Shown here: piece by piece, positions 1 to 6,575 of the stretch | How positions within the stretch are numbered: position 1 is the stretch's first letter | How the letters are laid out: the number at the start of each line of letters is the position of its first letter | Source of the DNA: Streptomyces katrae | Lineage (GTDB): Bacteria > Actinomycetota > Actinomycetes > Streptomycetales > Streptomycetaceae | Direction of reading: 5' to 3' | DNA length: 13,586 nt | Assembly (NCBI RefSeq): GCF_000966975.1 | Contig: NZ_JZWV01000572.1 | Location: forward strand, 1-13,586 | Translations under genes and position numbers: made by a program | Notes under the pieces: generated by a model | What the model was told of the DNA's origin: nothing | Databases searched by the model: none | What the model saw: the letters and a program-made list of their open reading frames with translations, nothing else

Positions 1-525
1 GCCCGCGGCGAGCCAGGTGCGGACCTCGTCCGGCGTGATGCCGCCGGTCGGTATCAGGAGGGCGCCGGGGAGGACGGCGCGCAGGGAGCGGATGAACCGC
101 GGGCCGCCCACGTGGGCCGGGAAGACCTTCGCCGCGCCCGAGTGCCGGACGGCGGCGGCGATCTCGCCGGGGGTGCAGCCGCCCTCGATGAAGGCCGCCC
201 CGCGCCGCGCGGCGACCTCGCGGACCTCGGGGGCGGGGTACGGGGACACCAGGAAGCCCGCCCCGGCGTCGAGGGCCGCTTCGGCGTCGGCCGCGGTGGT
301 GACGGTGCCCACGCCGATCAGCGCGGGGCGGCCCGGCGCGTCGGCGAGGGCGGTCGTGCGGGCCACGGCCCCGGCCCAGCCCGGGACGGAGGTGGTGAGC
401 TCCACCGCGCGGCAGCCCGCGGCGAGGAGGGTCCGGGTGGTGCGGACGGCCTCTTCGGCGTCGGCGCTGCGCAGCACCGGGAGCAGACGCTGGGCGGCCA
501 GGACTTCGTACGGACGCAGGGACAC
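1..525 (-). CDS. eda: 2-dehydro-3-deoxyphosphogluconate (KDPG) aldolase, 3' end beyond window
   Basis: Reading leftwards from GTG at 525 gives 175 residues that match class I KDPG/KHG aldolases, which cleave KDPG to pyruvate and glyceraldehyde-3-phosphate in the cytoplasm. Visible landmarks are the PVLR start of strand 1, AVELTT with the candidate catalytic Glu42, GVGTV at 71-75, AKVFPA with the Schiff-base Lys133 (the same number as in E. coli Eda) and the phosphate-binding PTGGI at 159-163. The family is about 200-215 residues long, so only the last helix or so is missing. At 113-116 the protein has IEGG where E. coli Eda has IPG, a small substitution near the active site. The GTG is chosen because GGGGAGGG (533-540) lies 7 bp upstream; an in-frame ATG at 567 would put a 16-bp palindrome inside the coding sequence and lacks a good ribosome site. 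The gene is divergent from the sigma gene. A close relative acting on another 2-keto-3-deoxy sugar acid phosphate is possible. Confidence 0.85.
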   Translation of the reverse strand, partial: MSLRPYEVLAAQRLLPVLRSADAEEAVRTTRTLLAAGCRAVELTTSVPGWAGAVARTTALADAPGRPALIGVGTVTTAADAEAALDAGAGFLVSPYPAPEVREVAARRGAAFIEGGCTPGEIAAAVRHSGAAKVFPAHVGGPRFIRSLRAVLPGALLIPTGGITPDEVRTWLAAG

Positions 526-544
526 GGGCGGGCCCTCCCCGGAC

Positions 545-560
545 GTTCCCCGCGGGGAAC
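545..560. promoter_or_regulatory. perfect 16-bp palindrome in the aldolase leader
   Basis: GTTCCCCGCGGGGAAC is fully self-complementary with no spacer. It lies 20 to 35 bp upstream of the aldolase GTG and just upstream of its ribosome binding site, so it would be in the 5' untranslated region. It could be an operator for a dimeric regulator or an RNA hairpin masking translation. The binding protein cannot be named from sequence. Confidence 0.5.
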
Positions 561-582
561 TCGGCATCGTGCACGGGAACTT

Positions 583-598
583 ATTGGTCCAGACCTTA
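583..598 (-). promoter_or_regulatory. DasR (dre)-like operator overlapping a -10 box of the aldolase gene
   Basis: The minus strand reads TAAGGTCTGGACCAAT. I recall the Streptomyces dre consensus as ACTGGTCTAGACCACT; the core GGTCT-x-GACCA matches in 10 of its 11 positions and the full 16-mer matches in about 11 positions. On the minus strand TAAGGT (598-593) fits the TANNNT -10 pattern for the aldolase, so a bound repressor would cover the promoter. No strong -35 is visible. Another GntR-family protein could use the same core. Confidence 0.45.
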
Positions 599-620
599 CA
601 CATCCCAGGGCCGGTCGACG

Positions 621-660
621 CCGAAGATCCTCCTTCGGATAAAAACTTCTTCGGAAAAAC
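621..660. repeat. CTTCGG/CCGAAG repeat cluster in an AT-rich patch
   Basis: CCGAAG at 621-626 is an inverted copy of CTTCGG at 633-638, and CTTCGG recurs at 649-654 exactly 16 bp later. Each CTTCGGA is followed by an A-run. The patch is unusually AT-rich for this genome and lies between the divergent aldolase and sigma genes, so it probably contains promoter or operator sequence. I could not fix a -35/-10 pair for the sigma gene. Confidence 0.35.
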
Positions 661-734
661 GTTATCGGGGTCCCCTTCGACGGTCTCCCAGTTGTCGGAC
701 ATCATCGACCGCCGGTACGGACAGGGAAGTTCAC

Positions 735-2072
735 ATGAGTACTCAGCACACGGCAGAGCTGGTGGCAGCGGCCCGCGCGGGCGATCCCCGCGCGCAGGAC
801 GAGCTCGTCGGCACCCACCTGCCGCTCGTCTACAACATCGTCGGCCGGGCCCTGAACGGCTCCTGCGACGTGGACGACGTCGTGCAGGACACCATGCTGC
901 GGGCGCTCGACGGGCTGGCCGGTCTGCGCTCGGACGAGAACTTCCGGTCGTGGCTGGTGGCGATCACCATGAACCGGATACGGGCCCACTGGGAGTCCCG
1001 CAGCGGTGTTCCGGGGGCCAGCGGTCTGGAGGCGGCCCAGGACGTGGCCGACCCGGGCGCCGACTTCGCCGACCTCACGGTGGTCAAGCTGCAGCTGTCG
1101 GGGCAGCGCCGGGAGACGGCCCGTGCCACGCGCTGGCTGGAGCCCGACGACCGGGCGCTGCTGTCGCTGTGGTGGCTGGAGTGCGCCGGTGAGCTGACCC
1201 GGGCCGACGTGGCCTCCGCGCTGGAGCTGACCCCGCAGCACACGGCGGTGCGGGTGCAGCGGATGAAGGCGCAGCTGGAGTCGGCGCGGGTGGTGGAGCG
1301 GGCGCTGGAGGCGCAGCCGCCGTGCGAGCAGATCCAGGCGATGACGGGCACCTGGGACGGCCGGCCCTCGCCGCTGTGGCGCAAGCGCATCGCCCGGCAC
1401 GCCCGGGAGTGCCTGCGCTGCTCCGGGCTGTGGAACGGGCTGATGCCGGCGGAGGGGCTGCTGGCCGGACTGGCGCTGGTTCCGGTGGCCGCGGCACTGG
1501 TGGCGGGCGTACGGGCCGCGGCGACGGCGAACACCGCCCCGGTGGCCTTCGCCGACGCGGCGACGCAGCTGAGCCCGGTGGTCTCCGGCCCCGGCCGGGC
1601 GGCCCGGCGCAAGGGCGCGGACACCGGCCCGGGCGACCCGTCCGGCGGCCGCGGTGCGCAGCGCAAGCGGCGCCAGAACCGCCGTCGGGCGATCGGCGGT
1701 GCGGTGATCGCCGCGTGCGTGGCGGGCGGCGGCCTGGTCTACCTGACGATGCCCGGCGAGAAGGGTGCCGAGGCGGGCGGCGCCACCCCCGCCTCGCCGC
1801 TGGCCGGGGCGGCGCCACCCGCGCCTCGCCGCTGGCCGCGCTCTCCGCGCCGGACACGGCCTCGCCGCAGCCCTCTGGCTCCGCCTCCGCCTCGCCCTCC
1901 GGTTCGGCCTCGCCCTCCCCCTCCGCCTCGGCTTCCGCTTCGGCCTCGCCGTCGCCGTCGTCGAGCAGCTCCAAGGCCTCGGACCCACAGCCGGAGCCGT
2001 CCCGGAGCAACCCGCCGAAGCCCGCGCCGCCCGCGCCGGCGCCCGCCCCGGCGGGGGTGGTCGGGCAGGTGA
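735..2072 (+). CDS. ECF-type RNA polymerase sigma factor with zinc-finger and membrane segments (5' part of a frameshifted sigma-CAP gene)
   Basis: The ATG at 735 follows AGGGAAG by about 5 bp. Residues 20-90 look like sigma region 2 (DVDDVVQDTMLRAL, then FRSWLVAITMNRIR), which binds core polymerase and the -10 element. Residues 135-187 look like region 4 with a helix-turn-helix (LTRADVASALELTPQHTAVRVQRMK). Residues 222-229 carry H-x3-C-x2-C (HARECLRC), with Cys197 before it, as in zinc-binding anti-sigma domains. Hydrophobic stretches lie at 242-259 and 319-338; a basic KRKRRQNRRR-like run before the second suggests Cys-in/C-out topology across the membrane. After about residue 347 the frame becomes Arg/Pro-rich nonsense to the stop at 2072, because a 32-bp duplication shifts the true frame into the CAP segment at 1808-2443. 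As written, the product would be a sigma factor lacking its surface domain. Confidence 0.8.
   Translation: MSTQHTAELVAAARAGDPRAQDELVGTHLPLVYNIVGRALNGSCDVDDVVQDTMLRALDGLAGLRSDENFRSWLVAITMNRIRAHWESRSGVPGASGLEAAQDVADPGADFADLTVVKLQLSGQRRETARATRWLEPDDRALLSLWWLECAGELTRADVASALELTPQHTAVRVQRMKAQLESARVVERALEAQPPCEQIQAMTGTWDGRPSPLWRKRIARHARECLRCSGLWNGLMPAEGLLAGLALVPVAAALVAGVRAAATANTAPVAFADAATQLSPVVSGPGRAARRKGADTGPGDPSGGRGAQRKRRQNRRRAIGGAVIAACVAGGGLVYLTMPGEKGAEAGGATPASPLAGAAPPAPRRWPRSPRRTRPRRSPLAPPPPRPPVRPRPPPPPRLPLRPRRRRRRAAPRPRTHSRSRPGATRRSPRRPRRRPPRRGWSGR
1775..1838 (+). repeat. 32-bp tandem duplication causing a frameshift
   Basis: Copy 1 is 1775-1806 and copy 2 is 1807-1838. They are identical except at one position (C at 1789, G at 1821; Pro versus Arg codon). 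Since 32 is not a multiple of three, the sigma frame upstream and the CAP frame downstream do not join. Removing either copy joins them exactly, giving a linker reading GGAT(P/R)ASPLAALSAPDTA. A 33-bp in-frame duplication that later lost one base, or a one-base sequencing error at the GGGG junction (1806-1809), would give the same picture. Confidence 0.9.
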
Positions 2073-2443
2073 TCGCCCTGATCGCCCTGGTCAACTCCGA
2101 GCGGGCGGCGGCCGGCTGCGGCCCGCTCAAGGAGGACGCGCAGCTGGACAGGGCCGCGCAGGGCCACTCCGACGACATGGCGCGGCGGGGCTTCTTCGAC
2201 CACACCAACCCGGACGGAGCGGACCCGGGCGACCGGACGACGGCCGCCGGGTACCGCTGGTCCACTTACGGGGAGAACATCGCCAAGGGGCAGCAGACGG
2301 CCCAGGACGTGATGGACTCGTGGATGAAGAGCCCCGGTCACCGGGCGAACATCCTGAACTGCTCCTTCAAGGACATCGGTGTCGGGATGCACCCCGGCGC
2401 CGGCGGCCCGTGGTGGACCCAGAACTTCGGCGCCCGCGGCTGA
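1808..2443 (+). pseudogene. Extracytoplasmic CAP/SCP (YkwD-like) domain, out-of-frame 3' part of the sigma gene
   Basis: This frame continues the sigma protein after its second membrane segment. It opens with a Ser/Ala/Pro linker (about 1840-2052) with many SAS and SPS units, then a complete CAP domain from about 2056: VNSERAAAGCG, HSDDMA, FFDHTNPDG, GYRWSTYGENIA, WMKSPGHRANIL, GVGM and WWTQNFG. The candidate metal-site His residues (HSDD, DHTN) and the Glu of GENI are present. Two Cys residues, in AAGCG and ILNCS, probably form a disulfide, which supports a location outside the membrane. Bacterial CAP domains are often secreted, and their roles are mostly unknown. No ribosome site precedes the in-frame GTG at 2056, so independent translation is unlikely. 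The domain is undamaged, so the break is recent, a sequencing artefact, or bypassed. Confidence 0.8.
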
Positions 2444-2477
2444 CGGCTCCCGCCCCGCGCCCCGCGCGTCCTGCTGT

Positions 2478-2505
2478 TTGACTCAGAATCCGGGCAAGAT
2501 AGAGG
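2478..2505 (+). promoter_or_regulatory. Predicted HrdB-type promoter of the helicase gene
   Basis: TTGACT (2478-2483) and TAGAGG (2500-2505) are separated by 16 bp, close to the Streptomyces housekeeping consensus TTGAC(A/T)-N16-18-TAGRRT. Transcription would begin near 2512, giving a leader of about 30 bases before the GTG at 2542. Confidence 0.55.
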
Positions 2506-2541
2506 CTGGAGACCGAGCAGCAGATCAGCGAAGCGGGCGGG

Positions 2542-4998
2542 GTGAGGTGCGTGCCGAGGAAGGAGCTGCGGCCCCATCAGCGCGAGGCCGTCGACGCGGT
2601 CGTGCGCGCCCTCCAGCTGCCCGCCGACGGCCGCGTGCCCGCGCGGGGCCTGCGGACCCAGGTGATCATGGCCACGGGGTCCGGGAAGTCCCTGGTCGCC
2701 GTCCGATCCGCCGAGGAGCTGCGGGCCGGCCGGGTGCTGGTCCTGGTGCCCTCCCTCGACCTCCTCGTGCAGACCGTCGCCGCCTGGCGGGAGGGGGGCC
2801 GCACCGGGCGGGCCCTGGCGGTGTGCTCGCTGCGCGGAGAGGACGTGGGGGTGCCCACCACCACCGATCCGCGCGTCCTGTCCCGCTGGGCGGCCCGGCC
2901 GCTGGAGCGGGTGACGGTGTTCGCCACGTACGCGTCGCTGGGCCTGGGCACCATCGAGCGGGCGCACCTGGCCGGGCTGCCGTCCTGGGACCTGATCGTG
3001 GTGGACGAGGCGCACCGGACCTCGGGCCGGATCGGCAAGCCCTGGGCGGTGGTGCACGACAACCTGCGGATCCCCTCCCTGCGGCGGCTGTACATGACGG
3101 CCACGCCCCGGGTGTGGCGTGACGGCGAGGAGGTCGACGAGGAGGAAGAGGAGCAGGGCGGCGGCCGGGAGCCCCGCGGGCGGGGCGAGCTGGTCGCCTC
3201 GATGGAGGACGACCCGGAGGGGCCGTTCGGCTCCCGCTGCCACACCCTGTCGCTGTCCGAGGCGATCGACCGGGGCATCTGTGCCCCGTACCGGGTGGTC
3301 TGCGTGGACGTCAGCGATCCCGGGTTCCAGTCGGCGGTGCTGCTGGGGGCGGACGGCCGGTCGGACCGGGTGCGCGGGATGCGGCTCGCGGCGCTGCAGG
3401 CGGCGCTGGTGAAGGCCGCGGCGGACCAGGGCTTCCGGCGCACGCTGGTGTTCCATCACCTCACGAAGGAGGCGGAGGCCTTCGCGGCGGGGCTGCCCGC
3501 GGTCGCGGCCCGGCTGCGGACGGCGAGCCGCAGCCCGAAGCCGGTGTACCCGCGGACGGTGTGGGCGGACTGGCTGTGCGGTCAGCACACGGCGGCCCAC
3601 CGGCGGCGGGTGCTGGACGCGTTCGCCGCGGACCGGGTCGCGGACAAGGCCTTCCTCGGGAGCGTCCGGGTGCTGGGCGAGGGGGTGGACACCAAGGAGT
3701 GCGACTCCGTCTTCTGGGCCGACGTCCGCGGTTCCATGCCGGACCTGGTGCAGGCGGTCGGGCGGGCGCTGCGGATCCGGCCGGGCGAGGGGAAGGTGGC
3801 CTCGCTGGTGGTGCCGGTGCTGCTGGGGCCGGGCGAGTCGCCGGAGTCGATGCTGACCTCGCGGGCGTACGGGGACCTCGCGCGGCTCCTGGAGGCGCTG
3901 CGGGCCCACGATTCACGGCTGGTGGAGGCCCTGGCGCAGCCGCAGGTCCCGAGCTCGGCGGCGAAGGCCCCGGCGGCGGCCGCGACGGCGGCCGGGCCCG
4001 GTGCGGGGGCGCGGGCCCTGCTGAGCTTCTCCACGCCCCGCGACCCGGCGCTGCTGGCGGCCTTCATCCGGCTGCGGGTGCTCAACCCGGAGCACACGCG
4101 GTGGCGGCGCGGGGTGGAGGCGGCCCGGGTCTACGCGGAGACGGCCGGGGACCTGAAGGTGCCGTTCGCGTTCCGGGTTCCGGCGGACCGCGAGGAGTGG
4201 CCGCCCGCCCTGGCGGGGTTCCCGCTGGGCCAGTGGATCGCGGACGCGCGGCGCACCTACCGGCGGGGCGCGCTGGGCCGGGAGCGGATGCGGGAGCTGG
4301 ACGAACTCGGCATGGTGTGGAGCCACTTCGACGTGGCCTTCGAGGAGGGGCTCGCGGCGGCCCGTGCCTGGGCGGCCGAGCACGGGCACCTGCTGCCCCC
4401 GGTGGACGCCACCTGGCACGGGGTGCCGGTCGGGGTGTGGATGAAGAACAACCGGGCCGCCGCCCGCCGGGAGGGTCCGGGCGCTCTGCCGCAGGAACGC
4501 CGGGACGCCCTGGAGGAGATCGACCCGGCCTGGTGCCCGGCCTGGGACATCGGCTGGCAGCGGGGTTTCCAGCTGACCCGGGCCCATCTGGACGCGGGGG
4601 GCGCGATGCCCTCCGGTCCGGGTGAGGTGGTGGTCCAGGGCGAGGACCTGGGACTGTGGGTGCGGGCCCAGCGGCTGGGCTGGGAGCGGCTCGCCTGGGC
4701 GCAGCGGTGGCTGCTGGAGCACGCGCTGGGGCTGTCCCCCGCCGCCGAGGAGGAACGGCCGCCGCCGCGGCGCAGCCATGCCGACGCCTGGGCCGGGCAC
4801 CTGGAGGCGGCCCGGCGCTTCCACGCCCGCGAGGGGCACCTGCGGGTGCCGCGGACCCATGTGGAGCGGGTCGGCGGGCAGGAGCTGCGGCTGGGCTCGT
4901 GGATCGCCAACCAGCGCGCCCGGGCGGCGGGCCTGGCCCCGGAACGGGTGGCCGCGCTGACGGCCCTGGGGATGCGCTGGCCGGCGTCTTCGGGCTGA
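2542..4998 (+). CDS. DEAD/DEAH-box (SF2) helicase with four C-terminal helicase-associated domains
   Basis: The 818-residue protein has ELRPHQREAV (Q-like motif, 8-17), Walker A ATGSGKS at 44-50, DEAH at 155-158 and TATP at 186-189. Motif V lies near LGEGVDTKECDS (378-389) and motif VI is QAVGRALR at 404-411. Together they form a complete two-lobe ATP-dependent motor related to type III restriction and UvrB-like helicases. An acidic loop (DGEEVDEEEEE, about 194-204) follows motif III. From about residue 517 there are four divergent helicase-associated repeats (about 517-596, 597-666, 667-735, 748-815), each with a Trp/Gly-rich core such as PLGQWIADAR, PVGVWMKNNR, DLGLWVRAQR and RLGSWIANQR; these are thought to bind nucleic acid. 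GTG 2542 is the longest start; GTG 2551 has the better-placed GGTGAGG. It stands alone with its own promoter, and a role in DNA repair, RNA handling or phage defence cannot be decided here. Confidence 0.85.
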   Translation: MRCVPRKELRPHQREAVDAVVRALQLPADGRVPARGLRTQVIMATGSGKSLVAVRSAEELRAGRVLVLVPSLDLLVQTVAAWREGGRTGRALAVCSLRGEDVGVPTTTDPRVLSRWAARPLERVTVFATYASLGLGTIERAHLAGLPSWDLIVVDEAHRTSGRIGKPWAVVHDNLRIPSLRRLYMTATPRVWRDGEEVDEEEEEQGGGREPRGRGELVASMEDDPEGPFGSRCHTLSLSEAIDRGICAPYRVVCVDVSDPGFQSAVLLGADGRSDRVRGMRLAALQAALVKAAADQGFRRTLVFHHLTKEAEAFAAGLPAVAARLRTASRSPKPVYPRTVWADWLCGQHTAAHRRRVLDAFAADRVADKAFLGSVRVLGEGVDTKECDSVFWADVRGSMPDLVQAVGRALRIRPGEGKVASLVVPVLLGPGESPESMLTSRAYGDLARLLEALRAHDSRLVEALAQPQVPSSAAKAPAAAATAAGPGAGARALLSFSTPRDPALLAAFIRLRVLNPEHTRWRRGVEAARVYAETAGDLKVPFAFRVPADREEWPPALAGFPLGQWIADARRTYRRGALGRERMRELDELGMVWSHFDVAFEEGLAAARAWAAEHGHLLPPVDATWHGVPVGVWMKNNRAAARREGPGALPQERRDALEEIDPAWCPAWDIGWQRGFQLTRAHLDAGGAMPSGPGEVVVQGEDLGLWVRAQRLGWERLAWAQRWLLEHALGLSPAAEEERPPPRRSHADAWAGHLEAARRFHAREGHLRVPRTHVERVGGQELRLGSWIANQRARAAGLAPERVAALTALGMRWPASSG

Positions 4999-5014
4999 GG
5001 GGTGCGGCGGCCGG

Positions 5015-6406
5015 TCAGTGGTGGAAGCCGGACCGGCTGGGGGTGGCGGGGGTGAGCTGCGGGACGGCCCTCAGGTGGTCCACGGCCCGGCGCATGTCCT
5101 CGACGAGCAGGGCGATCTGGTCGCGGGTCACCCCGTGCCGGATCAGGACGCGCTGGATGACGGTCTCCTGGCGGTCGGCCGGGAGCGGGTACGAGGGCAC
5201 CTGCCAGCCGCGCATCCGCAGCCGGTCGGAGAGGTCGTAGAGGCTGAACCCGGCTCCGCCGGGGTCGGTGAGGGTGTAGGAGACGGCGGGCAGCGCTCCG
5301 CGGCCGTCGTAGAGCAGGGTGAAGGGGCCCAGCCCGGCGATCTCGCCGGCCAGGTACCGGGCGGTGTCGGCGCAGGCCTGCTGGACGCGGCGGTAGCCGG
5401 CCCGGCCCAGGCGCAGGAAGAGGTAGTACTGGGCGATGACCTCTCCGCCGGGGCGGGAGAAGTTGAGGGCGAAGGTGGGCATGTCGCCGCCCAGGTAGTC
5501 CACGTCGAAGACCAGCTCGGCGGGGAGCAGGTCGGCGGTGCGCCACACGATCCAGCCGACGCCCAGCGGCGCGAGCCCGTACTTGTGGCCGGAGGTGTTG
5601 ACCGAGGCCACGCGCGGCAGGCGGAAGTCCCAGACCACGTCGGGGTGGAGGAAGGGGGCGACGAACCCGCCGCTGGCGGCGTCGACGTGGACGGGGACGT
5701 CCCAGCCGTGTTCCTCCTGGATCCGGTCGAGGGCGGCGGCGATCTCGGCGACGGGTTCGTAGTCGCAGGTGTAGGTGACGCCGAGGATGGCGACGACGCC
5801 GATGGTGTTCTCGTCCACGTGGGCGGCGAGCTGGTGGGGGCGCAGTCCGGTGGCGCCGGGTTCCAGGGGGATCTGGCGGAGTTCGACGTCGAAGTAGCGG
5901 GCGAACTTCTCCCAGCAGATCTGAACGGGGCCGCAGACCAGGTTGGGGCGGTCGGCGGGTTTGCCCTCGGCCTCGCGGCGGGCCCGCCAGCGCCATTTGA
6001 GGGCGAGTCCGCCGAGCATGGCGGCCTCACTGGAGCCGGTGGTGGAGCAGCCGGTGCCGGTGGTGCCGGCCGGGGCGTTCCAGAGGTCGGCCAGGATGTT
6101 GACGCAGCGGGCCTCGATCTCGGCGGTCTGCGGGTACTCGTCCTTGTCGATCATGTTCTTGTCGAGGCACTCGTTCATCAGCCGGTGCACGCCGTCGTCC
6201 GACCAGGTGGTGCAGAAGGTGGCGAGGTTCTGGGCGGCGTTGCCGTCGAGGAGGAGCTCGTTGTGGAGGAGCGAGTAGACCACTTCGGAGGACGAGTGGT
6301 CCTCGGGCATCCGGTACTTGGGGAGGACCTGGCCGCTCAGGGCGGACGCGAAGACGTCCGTGGCGGCGTCCTCGGCGCGCGTGTCCTTCGTCTGATGGAG
6401 AGCCAT
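5015..6406 (-). CDS. gadB: Glutamate decarboxylase (PLP-dependent)
   Basis: The 463-residue protein matches GAD, which converts glutamate to GABA and CO2 while consuming a proton. Landmarks are STTGSSEAAM (121-130, cofactor phosphate contact), HVDAASGGF with Asp242 (240-248), and SGHKYG with the PLP-binding Lys275 (272-277), one residue from Lys276 of E. coli GadB. Total length also matches GadB (466). The C-terminus is GFHH; in E. coli GadB a near-terminal His closes the active site at neutral pH, so pH control is a reasonable inference. The ATG at 6406 gives the usual N-terminus with HSSSEVVYSLLHNELLLDGNAAQNLATF following. The open frame extends upstream to 6622, but that part has no family similarity. 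No GadC antiporter lies nearby, so acid resistance by exchange is not shown; GABA-shunt metabolism is as likely. It converges on the helicase with only 16 bp between stop codons. Confidence 0.92.
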   Translation of the reverse strand: MALHQTKDTRAEDAATDVFASALSGQVLPKYRMPEDHSSSEVVYSLLHNELLLDGNAAQNLATFCTTWSDDGVHRLMNECLDKNMIDKDEYPQTAEIEARCVNILADLWNAPAGTTGTGCSTTGSSEAAMLGGLALKWRWRARREAEGKPADRPNLVCGPVQICWEKFARYFDVELRQIPLEPGATGLRPHQLAAHVDENTIGVVAILGVTYTCDYEPVAEIAAALDRIQEEHGWDVPVHVDAASGGFVAPFLHPDVVWDFRLPRVASVNTSGHKYGLAPLGVGWIVWRTADLLPAELVFDVDYLGGDMPTFALNFSRPGGEVIAQYYLFLRLGRAGYRRVQQACADTARYLAGEIAGLGPFTLLYDGRGALPAVSYTLTDPGGAGFSLYDLSDRLRMRGWQVPSYPLPADRQETVIQRVLIRHGVTRDQIALLVEDMRRAVDHLRAVPQLTPATPSRSGFHH

Positions 6407-6412
6407 ATACGG

Positions 6413-6418
6413 ACTATA
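6413..6418 (-). promoter_or_regulatory. -10 element of the decarboxylase gene, leaderless arrangement
   Basis: The minus strand reads TATAGT (6418-6413), a near-ideal TANNNT box, and the ATG begins only 6 bp later at 6406. Transcription would therefore start at or beside the A of ATG. No Shine-Dalgarno sequence is present between them, consistent with a leaderless mRNA. No good -35 is seen at the expected distance; TTGGCG at 6436-6431 is too close. Confidence 0.5.
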
Positions 6419-6529
6419 AGCCGTAGATGACGCCAAATCGGACTTCAGGGGACCTTGAGGGCTGATCGTGAATGGCGGATTCCGGCACCGCTTCCGGCCG
6501 ACTCCGGAGCGTGACCCCCTCCACATGCA

Positions 6530-6565
6530 TACCGTCGGACCGCAAAACTTACCGTCGGGTAGCAT
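6530..6565 (+). promoter_or_regulatory. TACCGTCGG direct repeats before a possible -10 box
   Basis: TACCGTCGG occurs at 6530-6538 and 6550-6558, exactly 20 bp apart, so on the same helix face. TAGCAT (6560-6565) just downstream fits a -10 pattern on the plus strand. Together they resemble activator sites for a promoter reading towards melC1. The assignment is speculative. Confidence 0.35.
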
Positions 6566-6575
6566 TTCCACCACA

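Noticed and set aside
526..567. Alternative aldolase start at ATG 567
   Set aside because: It is in frame but has no Shine-Dalgarno sequence and would translate the palindrome; GTG 525 has GGGGAGGG at 7 bp.
621..638. CCGAAG/CTTCGG hairpin as an intrinsic terminator
   Set aside because: The stem is only 6 bp and it lies between divergent promoters with no gene ending there; an operator reading is more likely.
1775..1840. Programmed ribosomal frameshift in the sigma-CAP gene
   Set aside because: No X-XXY-YYZ slippery heptamer is seen, and the tandem duplication explains the frame change fully; slippage on the short C or G runs cannot be excluded.
2338..3909. A 523-codon minus-strand frame opposite the helicase
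   Set aside because: It crosses the CAP domain end and helicase motor, both clearly coding on the plus strand, and has no domain of its own.
5018..6430. A 470-codon plus-strand frame opposite the decarboxylase
   Set aside because: It mirrors the decarboxylase, has low-complexity Gly/Val/Glu composition and no family signature.
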